Positions 9,302-16,385 of a stretch of 64,000 nucleotides of DNA are shown piece by piece. Within the stretch, counting starts at the first letter, position 1, and the number at the start of each line of letters is the position of its first letter. The DNA is taken from assembly GCF_007827275.1 (NCBI RefSeq), contig NZ_VISE01000001.1, positions 3,968,001-4,032,000 of the forward strand, written 5' to 3'. The notes beneath the pieces were generated by a model, which saw nothing but the letters and a program-made list of their open reading frames with translations, searched no databases and was not told the origin of the DNA. The translations under genes and the position numbers were made by a program. The stretch is from Gillisia sp. Hel_I_86. Lineage in GTDB: Bacteria; Bacteroidota; Bacteroidia; Flavobacteriales; Flavobacteriaceae.

Positions 9302-9865
9302 TTGACACCAACCATTACCTATACAGACGATTTGATTGTACGTTGCCAGAAACAGGACCAGCGAGCACAATTGGAAGTATACAAAAAATACTATAAAGCA
9401 ATGTACAATACGGCTCTTAGAATTGTAAAAGATACTACGGAAGCTGAAGATATCATGCAAGAGGGGTTTATCAAGGCATTTTCTAAAATAGATACATTCC
9501 AAGGGAAATCAACTTTTGGGGCCTGGATCAAGAAAATTGTAGTAAACCTTAGCATCAATGCCTATAACAAGAAAATAAAATATACACAGGTAGCGTATAA
9601 TGATGAATTTAGGAATGAAACAACTGAAACAGATATAATAGGCATAACTGAAGAAGAGGAAAATAAATGTAAAATTCAACATATTTTAAAAAAGTTCGAA
9701 TTCCTTAAAGAAAATTATAAAGTCATTCTTACGCTTCATTTAATTGAAGGATATGATTATGACGAAATATGCGAGATCCTAAAACTAAGCCCTGCCAATT
9801 GTAGAACAACCATCTCTAGAGCAAAAGAACAACTAAGAAAAATAATATCAGAAAATGAAAGATGA
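9302..9865 (+). CDS. Sigma-70 family (ECF-type) RNA polymerase sigma factor
   Basis: A 187-residue ECF sigma factor. Region 2 is DLIVRCQKQDQRAQLEVYKKYYKAMYNTALRIV with DTTEAEDIMQEGFIKAF. Region 4 is LIEGYDYDEICEILKLSPANCRTTISRAKEQLRK. The start is an unusual TTG at 9302; the next in-frame ATG would remove part of region 2, so TTG is preferred. An AGGAG at 9282-9286 is too far away (15 nt) to be decisive. It heads a four-gene operon with a membrane anti-sigma-like protein and two beta-rich exported proteins. The set therefore looks like a cell-envelope response module. Confidence 0.9.
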   Translation: MTPTITYTDDLIVRCQKQDQRAQLEVYKKYYKAMYNTALRIVKDTTEAEDIMQEGFIKAFSKIDTFQGKSTFGAWIKKIVVNLSINAYNKKIKYTQVAYNDEFRNETTETDIIGITEEEENKCKIQHILKKFEFLKENYKVILTLHLIEGYDYDEICEILKLSPANCRTTISRAKEQLRKIISENER

Positions 9866-10421
9866 AGAATTATATAAGCTCTTTAGTACAGCGAACTGCG
9901 ATCTTGAAGAGCCCGAAACTGGCCATGAAGAACGCTTTCTCTCTAAATTAAATGAGTCCCGAAATCTAAAAACCTCAAGAAATGAAAGTCTTGTAAGGCC
10001 CTTATGGACATCTTGGATAGCCGTTGCAGCGAGTATTGTATTTGTAATACTAATTGCCGGAAGTTTTTTAAACACGAACATTCTTGCCAAACCTGCAGAT
10101 CTTGCTGCGGTTTCTCCTGAAATGAAAGAAACACAAGAGTTTTATACAAAAGCTATTAGAGCTGAACTCCAACAGGTGAACGCTTCCAAATCTCCTGAAA
10201 CAAAAATAATTATTGATGATGCCTTGGTACAATTGGAGCGATTGGACAAAGAATATAAAAAATTGAGAGTAGATCTTTCTAACAGTGGTAAGGATAAGCG
10301 GGTAATATTCGCAATGGTATCCAACCTACAACAACGTATAGATCTATTAAATACCGTTTTGACCCAAATTGAAGAAATTAAAGAACTAAAAAACAACAAA
10401 AATGAAAGCACTATTATTTAA
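9855..10421 (+). CDS. Probable membrane anti-sigma factor
   Basis: A 188-residue protein. It has a soluble acidic N-terminus, one transmembrane segment at about residues 53-72 (WIAVAASIVFVILIAGSFL), and an external helical part with coiled-coil character (LVQLERLDKEYKKLRVDLSN). Its ATG overlaps the sigma gene by 11 nt and its own end overlaps the next gene by 20 nt, indicating translational coupling. The position and single-span layout fit an anti-sigma factor sequestering the ECF sigma at the inner membrane. I see no zinc-binding HxxxCxxC motif, so this is inferred mainly from context. Confidence 0.6.
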   Translation: MKDEELYKLFSTANCDLEEPETGHEERFLSKLNESRNLKTSRNESLVRPLWTSWIAVAASIVFVILIAGSFLNTNILAKPADLAAVSPEMKETQEFYTKAIRAELQQVNASKSPETKIIIDDALVQLERLDKEYKKLRVDLSNSGKDKRVIFAMVSNLQQRIDLLNTVLTQIEEIKELKNNKNESTII

Positions 10422-11508
10422 CATATTAATTTTTGCGGTGATGTATCCTGCAATCCCGTTTGGCAGTGGGGACGATGCCTCATTAAATAAATTATCTGGC
10501 AAGCACACCAAAGAGAAAAAAATCTCCAAATCTTATAATGTAGCTGCGGATGCTTTACTGACGATTGATAATAGCTACGGAAATATAGATGTCTCTACTT
10601 GGAACCAAAATAAAGTTCAAATTGAAGTAATTATTAAAGTAAATGGGAATGATGAGCAAAAAGTGAAGGAAAAGTTGGATGAGATCAATGTGAAATTCGA
10701 CCAGTCTTCTGAAGGGGTTTTTGCCAAAACTTATTTTGATGAGGATAAGAGGTCATGGTGGAATATGATCTTTGGAGAAAACAACAATTTAAATATGGAG
10801 GTTAATTATTTCATTAAAGCTCCAGTTACAAATAATGTACAGCTTATAAATGATTACGGAAATATCTACTTGGATAAATTAACCGGGAATGCAAAAATAA
10901 ATTGCGATTATGGAAGCATTGATATTGGTGAATTGTTGGGAAATAGCAATCATATTAATATCGATTATTCCCGAAATAGTCACATTGGAGTGGTGAAAAA
11001 TGCGGTTATCAATGCAGATTATTCTGAATTTGAAGTAGAGGACGCAAAAACCTTGGATATCAATGCAGACTATACCCAAAGTAAAATCCGCAAAGTGGAA
11101 TATTTAAAATACAATGGGGATTATGGAAGTTTAAGTGTAGATAAGGTTAGAAAACTCGAGGGCAATGGGGATTACGTGAGTACCAAGATTGGACAAGTTT
11201 ATCAATCTTTGGATCTTGATCTGGATTATGGGAGCGCAGAGATCAATAAGATCATGAAGGGAGCCGGAAATGTGAAGATCAAAACCACTTATGCTGGGGT
11301 TAAACTAGGCTACGCAATGGATCATCCTTTTAATTTCGATATCCAGTCTTCTTATGGAGGTATAGATGGAATGGAGGGTTTAGAGGTTCAAAATAAAAAT
11401 GTTGAGTCCACCAAAAAAAGCTATTCGGGCTACCATCTGGAATCTGGGAACCCTGGCAATATTGTTATAAGAAGCACCTATGCAAGAATCACATTACAAA
11501 AAAGATAA
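10402..11508 (+). CDS. Exported DUF4097-like beta-helix repeat protein
   Basis: A 368-residue protein with an N-terminal signal-like hydrophobic stretch (ALLFNILIFAVMYPAIPFG). It is followed by many short repeats of the type NIDVSTWNQNKV, DYGNIYLDKL, DYGSIDIGEL and DYGSAEINKI. The recurring D-Y-G/S turn suggests a right-handed beta-helix as in DUF4097/adhesin-like families. Probably periplasmic or surface-associated. It is the third gene of the sigma operon, so plausibly a target or sensor of that system. Function unknown. Confidence 0.65.
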   Translation: MKALLFNILIFAVMYPAIPFGSGDDASLNKLSGKHTKEKKISKSYNVAADALLTIDNSYGNIDVSTWNQNKVQIEVIIKVNGNDEQKVKEKLDEINVKFDQSSEGVFAKTYFDEDKRSWWNMIFGENNNLNMEVNYFIKAPVTNNVQLINDYGNIYLDKLTGNAKINCDYGSIDIGELLGNSNHINIDYSRNSHIGVVKNAVINADYSEFEVEDAKTLDINADYTQSKIRKVEYLKYNGDYGSLSVDKVRKLEGNGDYVSTKIGQVYQSLDLDLDYGSAEINKIMKGAGNVKIKTTYAGVKLGYAMDHPFNFDIQSSYGGIDGMEGLEVQNKNVESTKKSYSGYHLESGNPGNIVIRSTYARITLQKR

Positions 11509-11532
11509 ATCAACAACTAAAACAAATCGATC

Positions 11533-12264
11533 ATGAAAAAAGCAATTATTCTATTATGCCTTGTCCTAATGGGTTCCACGAGTATGGAAGCACAATGGTG
11601 GGGCAGTAAAAAAGTGAATGGAAATGGTAGTATGGTAACAGATACCCGTAGTACTTCCAATTATGATGGAATTGCCTTAGTAGGCTCTTTAGATGTACAA
11701 ATCGTTTCAGGAAAAGAAGGGGAACTTAAAGTAGAAGCAGAAAGCAACTTACAGGAATATATTCTTACAGAAGTCAAGGATGGAAAGCTTAAAATTTCTG
11801 TAGAAAAGAATGTCTCCTTAAACCCATCTCGAAATATGGCAATTCTAGTGACTGTTCCCGTAGAAACCATTAATAGTCTTTCGGTTACCGGATCTGGAGA
11901 TGTCTCCAATAGCGGCGTATTAAAGGCCGATGAGCTAAAAATAGGGGTTACTGGGTCTGGAGATATCAATCTTACCGTGGAAGCAAAAGAATTGTGGGGA
12001 GCCATCACAGGATCCGGCGATATTAAATTAACTGGAAAAGCACAAGATTTTAGCTGTAAAGTAACCGGATCCGGGGATTTTATGGCATACAATCTAAATG
12101 CCAAAAATGTGGAAGCCGCAGTTTCAGGATCTGGAGATATCCAGGTTACGGCATCCCAGTCCCTAAAAGCCCGTGTTTCGGGTTCTGGGGATATAAGTTA
12201 TAGGGGAAATCCAGAAAAACAGGATTTTAAAACATCTGGTTCTGGAGACATCTCCCAGCATTAA
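11533..12264 (+). CDS. Head-GIN domain (DUF2807-like) exported protein
   Basis: A 243-residue protein. The signal peptide is KKAIILLCLVLMGSTSMEA. A beta-helical domain follows, with six near-identical SGSGDI turns (for example VTGSGDVSNSG, VTGSGDINLT, VSGSGDIQVT), the hallmark of head-GIN/DUF2807 proteins. Predicted periplasmic or outer-membrane associated; molecular role unknown. It starts 24 nt after the preceding gene and closes the operon. An insertion sequence begins immediately after its stop codon, so the natural operon terminator has been displaced. Confidence 0.8.
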   Translation: MKKAIILLCLVLMGSTSMEAQWWGSKKVNGNGSMVTDTRSTSNYDGIALVGSLDVQIVSGKEGELKVEAESNLQEYILTEVKDGKLKISVEKNVSLNPSRNMAILVTVPVETINSLSVTGSGDVSNSGVLKADELKIGVTGSGDINLTVEAKELWGAITGSGDIKLTGKAQDFSCKVTGSGDFMAYNLNAKNVEAAVSGSGDIQVTASQSLKARVSGSGDISYRGNPEKQDFKTSGSGDISQH

Positions 12265-13393
12265 TAACTGATGTTACGCAGCAATTTTCTTTAAATTGCT
12301 ATTTGATGTTGATAACTCTTCCCATTGTTTCCAAGCTGCCTTGGTGGCAGCAAGCCATATTTCACTTTTCACTGCATAATGATTTTTATGGGTTCTAATT
12401 TTTAACCTTTCAAGTTTCATATGCGCAATCATGGATGCTATAAAATGGGCTTGTTGTGTTTGTACAGTTTTCGTTGGTGCTTTGGCAAAAGCGGTATTGT
12501 TTTTAATGGAGCGAAAAAATTCCTCTACTTTCCACCGTTTTTGATAGATTGTAGTAAGGCTCTGGTAATCTAAGTTTAAATCACTTGTAGCTAGATAAAG
12601 CGTACCAGTACTACCGTCCACGTTTTTGAAGACTTGCTTAGTTATCAATATAGGGTCACTATATTGTTTTAAATAAACTGACATAGTACGCTCTTCCAGC
12701 GTTAACGATTCAATACTTTGATAAATGCCCTTTGCTTTATCTTGTTCGCTCAATGCTACGGCCCTGTTTGATTTAAGGGCCATTATAAAATCTGAATTGC
12801 AGTCTTGTGCGATACAGCTCATATTCTCTGACGATGAAAACCAGCTGTCTGCCAAAACATACTTAAAACCTATGTTGTAGTTTGCTTGTACCACCATGCG
12901 GCGCATCATTTCGTTCTTGGTTTCCTTGCTTTTAAAAGTAGGTTTCCTTTTTTTGTTTAAAACGGCTACATCTTTCTTTACAAACTCAACACCTACAGGG
13001 AGGCCCATATCATACTTGGGACTATAATAATAGGAACTCACAAAATTTACACCTTTAACGTTTTTACCGCTACAATGGTCGTAGTGCCAATTTATTAAAG
13101 GATTGGTTTTTGTGTGTTTTTTGGGCTCAATGGAATCGTCAATAATCAACAACCCTTCTGATGACCTAATTTCGTGAACCATAGCTTTAGTTTCCAACCA
13201 CAAGGTTCTTGAGTCTATTTTACTGGATAGCAACCGCGTTATTTGGTCATGACCAACACTATTATCCGTCACTAATGACAAACCGGTCGCTGTACTGTAA
13301 GTCGGTGTAACCAACAAATAACCAGTATATAAGTCTAAAAGGTTATTAACATTCATAAATGAAATTTAATACTTTTGTGCGTAACATCAGTTA
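12265..13393. mobile_element. Intact IS4-type insertion sequence
   Basis: The element is bounded by perfect 16-bp terminal inverted repeats TAACTGATGTTACGCA (12265-12280) and its complement (13378-13393). It is 1129 bp long and carries one transposase gene reading leftwards. I could not identify an unambiguous target-site duplication. The outer AT-rich bases are similar on both sides, so the exact ends may be a few bases further in, for example at CTGATG. Confidence 0.8.
12274..13356 (-). CDS. DDE transposase, IS4-type (YREK)
   Basis: A 360-residue transposase. The first catalytic Asp is in LLIIDDSIEPKK (D73/D74), the second in KYVLADSWFSS, and the Glu lies in the IS4 signature YQKRWKVEEFFRSIK, which fits Y(2)R(3)E(6)K. 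The gene is full length with no internal stops, so it is probably active. Relatives in Flavobacteriia are often listed under IS701; the YREK motif places it in the wider IS4 group. Confidence 0.88.
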   Translation of the reverse strand: MNVNNLLDLYTGYLLVTPTYSTATGLSLVTDNSVGHDQITRLLSSKIDSRTLWLETKAMVHEIRSSEGLLIIDDSIEPKKHTKTNPLINWHYDHCSGKNVKGVNFVSSYYYSPKYDMGLPVGVEFVKKDVAVLNKKRKPTFKSKETKNEMMRRMVVQANYNIGFKYVLADSWFSSSENMSCIAQDCNSDFIMALKSNRAVALSEQDKAKGIYQSIESLTLEERTMSVYLKQYSDPILITKQVFKNVDGSTGTLYLATSDLNLDYQSLTTIYQKRWKVEEFFRSIKNNTAFAKAPTKTVQTQQAHFIASMIAHMKLERLKIRTHKNHYAVKSEIWLAATKAAWKQWEELSTSNSNLKKIAA

Positions 13394-13800
13394 ATCATTT
13401 AATTTGAAACTATTTGAAGTGAATTAGCAGTCCCATCAGGTGTACCCTTTTTGGACTGGTAATGGTACGGCACTATCCCATTTGTGTACTAGTTCTGTAC
13501 CGTCACCGTCCCATCAGTGGACAAGAACTGGTATCTAAATATAAACTATATAAAACAAATAAACATATAAAACCAAAGGGCAGGCAGGCCATTTTTTTTT
13601 ATTTATTTGTTAAACTAAAAAAGTATGGGATCAGTTCGTTAAAGATGTCATTTTTAAAGCAATTTTTAGCTCAAAATTTAAAGCTTTTCTTCTTCAACCT
13701 GTCTTTGTGCTTTTGAAAATAAAAACTCGCTTAAAAGACTTTAAAATTCCGTTTGTAAACGGAAAGACTATTTTCATAAAATTTAGGTTGTTTTGAATTG

Positions 13801-14001
13801 TTATGATTTTCTTGCAATTTTTAAACCCTGAACAGAATCATCAAATGGCACAAAGGGATTGATATGATACTTCTCAAAAAAGTCCAGAACAGCTTCCATT
13901 GTTTCGGTATAATTCGCATCATTTTCTATGGCATACTTTTTAAACCGCTCTACGGTTTCGGTATGAAGATTAATTCTTGAAAATCTCTTGCTCATGGTCA
14001 T
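13801..14001 (-). CDS. Truncated BfmA/BtgA-like mobilisation protein
   Basis: A 66-residue ORF reading SKRFSRINLHTETVERFKKY, then NYTETMEAVLDFFEKYHINPF. This is the ribbon-helix-helix-like N-terminal part of BfmA/BtgA mobilisation proteins of Bacteroidota, which are usually at least twice as long. Translation stops after QGLKIARKS, so the C-terminal region is lost. The start could be the first ATG or the one two codons later. Probably non-functional, but a marker that a mobilisable element once sat here. Confidence 0.55.
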   Translation of the reverse strand: MTMSKRFSRINLHTETVERFKKYAIENDANYTETMEAVLDFFEKYHINPFVPFDDSVQGLKIARKS

Positions 14002-14439
14002 TATTTTAGGAAATTAGGATAACTGGTTGTATTGTTTATGGTATGTGACGGACTTTTTATCCAATTTTGTCGCAAAAACGAAAGAAAACTAATTATTTTA
14101 TCATTATAATTAATTGATTAATAGGTGTTTACATATAAAAAATGAGTTTTGTAACATCGCGTAGCGTGTTACCCTCTTGCTGCTCATTTTTATCCGCTCC
14201 CGCTCCTAAAATTGGTAGCTCTATTACCCAATTTATAACATAAAACTGTCATTAATTTTGTATACAAACAGCAGTAAATTTTATGTGAATAAAAAACTCT
14301 TACTTTTTATATCCTGAGCGTTTTCCTTTTTTTTTTTAGAACCGAATAAGTAGGATTTAGCGTTCAATTCCAAATCCATACACTCTAAAAATCGACACTT
14401 CTTTTTCCTTTTCTATTTACTTCCTATAGAGCCTTCACC

Positions 14440-14564
14440 GTTACCTTTCTGGAAGGTGGGCTTTAAAACTTAAAATTATTGGAGGACTTATAATTGGAGG
14501 ACTTATAAAAAGCTTAGCGGTTTATGCAGTCCGGTTAATTTTAAGTTTTATATTTTTTACCAGA
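14440..14564. repeat. Large inverted repeat with a 15-bp tandem duplication in the loop
   Basis: Arms CTTTCTGG and AAAACTTAAAATTA on the left recur as complements TTAATTTTAAGTTTT and CCAGAAAG on the right. Between them, TTGGAGGACTTATAA occurs twice head to tail (14479-14508). GTGGGCTTTAAA also has a near complement, TTTAAAGCCACC, at about 14610. No ORF fits here; an origin, transfer site or structured RNA of the lost element is possible. Confidence 0.4.
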
Positions 14565-14759
14565 AAGATAAGGGCAATTTTCGAAGTAATCCTGAAAACG
14601 AAGATTTTAAAGCCACCATTTAAAACGGATTTTCCTCGAATGGATGAAATTAAAGCGAACTTACTTAAAAAGCTTTTCCAGTTTTTAAGAATGTTCAAGA
14701 CATTTTAGTGAAGCGCTTTTTCCGAAATGTAATGTAGTGGACAAGTGCTGGAGCGGAAT

Positions 14760-15206
14760 TTACTTTTTCAATAATCTTTCAGCATTTTCAATAGCCAAAC
14801 AACAAATATTTCCAAAAGAATCTTCTCCTTTATCTACTAATAATCGATATGCATTTATAAAATTATAATAAGCCGAAACTGCTCTTTTGCTGTTCTTTGC
14901 TTTAAGCAATGTTTCAAAAGATGAGCGTCTTAAATCTTCACGTATTATATCATCCACGTATTTTTTTAATTCTTCATCAGAAACCACAATTTCGGCATCG
15001 ATTTTTTCACTTAATTTCTTTTGTTTAATTCTGGAACCAAATGGATCAAACATATTCCTTAACTTTCCATTTTTAAAGGCCTCGAAATCTTCAGATGATT
15101 TACCAGGCCAAGCCATTCTTGAATTACCATTATTATCGGGATGGTAAAACCAAATTCCTTTTTTAAGCCTTTTCTTTAATTTCCGAGGGATTTTAAACTC
15201 TTTCAT
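14760..15206 (-). CDS. Uncharacterised protein co-oriented with a Fic gene
   Basis: A 148-residue basic protein. It begins KEFKIPRKLKKRLKKGIWFYHPD, has a central acidic helix (SDEELKKYVDDIIREDLRR) and ends AIENAERLLKK. No signal peptide, membrane segment or known motif is visible, and I do not recognise the family. It starts 22 nt downstream of the Fic gene stop on the same strand. Co-transcription is therefore likely, which makes it a candidate Fic partner, substrate or immunity protein. That role is inference from position only. Confidence 0.55.
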   Translation of the reverse strand: MKEFKIPRKLKKRLKKGIWFYHPDNNGNSRMAWPGKSSEDFEAFKNGKLRNMFDPFGSRIKQKKLSEKIDAEIVVSDEELKKYVDDIIREDLRRSSFETLLKAKNSKRAVSAYYNFINAYRLLVDKGEDSFGNICCLAIENAERLLKK

Positions 15207-15228
15207 AAAAGTAATATTTGAGTACTAT

Positions 15229-16302
15229 TTATTTTTTCAACACTTTAACCAATTTCACATTCAAATAAAGATTCTCCACTCCTACTTTTTGCGACTTTAA
15301 TATTCCAATTTTTTCAAGTTCAATAAGATATTCGGCTGCCGTTTGACGTTTAGCAATGCCTTTATCCACTAAATATTTTACTTTACAATAAGGCTGTTCA
15401 AATAACAATTCAATTAATTCCTTGGAATAAACTCGTTTGGGGAGCTTTTCTTTTGCAAAACGAATGGTTTCCTGCATTAATTGGTTAATACTATTTATTT
15501 TACCTAATGTGTAGTGAGAAGTTTCTTCTATACCTTTTAGTATAAAAAGTATCCAAGCTTCCCAGGCCGACTTCTCTGTGACCTTTCTAAGATATGTATA
15601 ATAGTCATTTTTATTTTCAATGATAAATTTGCTTAAATAGAGAATTGGGGTATCTAAAAGTCCTTTCTCGACTATGTATAACATATTTACAACTCTACCA
15701 GTTCGTCCATTTCCATCAAAAAAAGGATGTATCGCTTCAAATTGATAGTGCATTATAGCCAACTTAATAAGAGAATCTATATCATCTTCTCTATATATAA
15801 AGTCTTCTAAGTTCTTTAATAAATTTCGAATTACTTCTTCACCTTCTGGCGGAGTATAAATCGTTTTGTTATTGCTTGTGATGGTAGTTCCCGGAGCATT
15901 TCTTATACCAGATCCGTTCTCCTTTATTATTTGTACAATCTCAATAAAAGAATTGGTGGATAGTGGTCTTTTAGTTAAATTACTATAGCCCTCCCAAAGT
16001 GCATGACGATACCTTAAAACTTCTTTCGTTTGTGCATCAGTTGAAGAAATATTTGAAGATAAAGCTTTATATAGTAGATCTTGAGTTGTTACTATATTTT
16101 CAATTTCGGAACTGTCTTTCGCTTCTTGAAGCGTAATGGCATTTATAAGCATCGACTGGTTAGGGATTTCATTTGCACGCCCCTTTAATTCTGCTAAAAT
16201 TTTATTGGAAGCTATTGCCTGTTTTAAAATATTTTTTGTTTCCACATCAAAATTTGGAGGCAATAGTGGTAGTTTGTTATTTGGTTCTTCGGGATTATAC
16301 AT
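15229..16302 (-). CDS. Class II Fic-domain AMPylase-like protein (first copy)
   Basis: From the second ATG the protein is 357 residues. The catalytic Fic loop HPFFDGNGRTGR (192-203) is complete, so nucleotidyl (usually AMP) transfer to a protein hydroxyl is expected. The N-terminal helix carries SSEIEN (64-69), matching the inhibitory (S/T)xxxE(G/N) motif of class II Fic proteins. The C-terminus is a winged helix-turn-helix (KRQTAAEYLIELEKIGILKS) and can bind DNA. I chose the start at 16302 because the upstream ATG (16323) would put a TGTCGA operator half-site inside the coding region. It lies directly beside the CRISPR array, facing away from it. Confidence 0.88.
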   Translation of the reverse strand: MYNPEEPNNKLPLLPPNFDVETKNILKQAIASNKILAELKGRANEIPNQSMLINAITLQEAKDSSEIENIVTTQDLLYKALSSNISSTDAQTKEVLRYRHALWEGYSNLTKRPLSTNSFIEIVQIIKENGSGIRNAPGTTITSNNKTIYTPPEGEEVIRNLLKNLEDFIYREDDIDSLIKLAIMHYQFEAIHPFFDGNGRTGRVVNMLYIVEKGLLDTPILYLSKFIIENKNDYYTYLRKVTEKSAWEAWILFILKGIEETSHYTLGKINSINQLMQETIRFAKEKLPKRVYSKELIELLFEQPYCKVKYLVDKGIAKRQTAAEYLIELEKIGILKSQKVGVENLYLNVKLVKVLKK

Positions 16303-16306
16303 AGCA

Positions 16307-16383
16307 TCGACATTTAAAAACAATTATGTCGAGAGCATCGACATATTACAAATATATGTCGAAATTTTATATATTTATCGACA
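16307..16383. promoter_or_regulatory. TGTCGA operator cluster between fic and the CRISPR array
   Basis: Five half-sites alternate in orientation: TCGACA at 16307-16312, TGTCGA at 16327-16332, TCGACA at 16338-16343, TGTCGA at 16357-16362 and TCGACA at 16378-16383. Two of the gaps are 14 and 13 nt, giving repeated TCGACA-N13/14-TGTCGA dyads. They precede the Fic gene and run up to the degenerate first CRISPR repeat. Autoregulation by the Fic winged helix is the likely role. Confidence 0.6.
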
Positions 16384-16385
16384 TG

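Larger units (their letters stand above)
13394..14759. other. Mobile-element debris with a truncated mobilisation gene
   Basis: 1.37 kb without an intact ordinary gene. From 13430 to 13520 there are three imperfect copies of a GTCCCATCAG / GTGGACAAGAACTGG-type phrase; a related GTGGACAAGTGCTGG recurs at about 14735. A BfmA-like fragment lies at 13801-14001 and a large inverted repeat with a tandem repeat at about 14440-14564. Together with the neighbouring insertion sequence this looks like the remains of a mobilisable element. Confidence 0.45.

Noticed and set aside
11661-12104. 147-codon minus-strand ORF inside the head-GIN gene
   Set aside because: Its SPDPVT repeats are simply the reverse reading of the SGSGDI-coding repeats of the real gene.
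13462-13716. 84-codon plus-strand ORF after the IS
   Set aside because: It spans the GTCCCATCAG repeat region, has a low-complexity Lys/Phe-rich translation and no recognisable motif. Better seen as part of the mobile-element debris.
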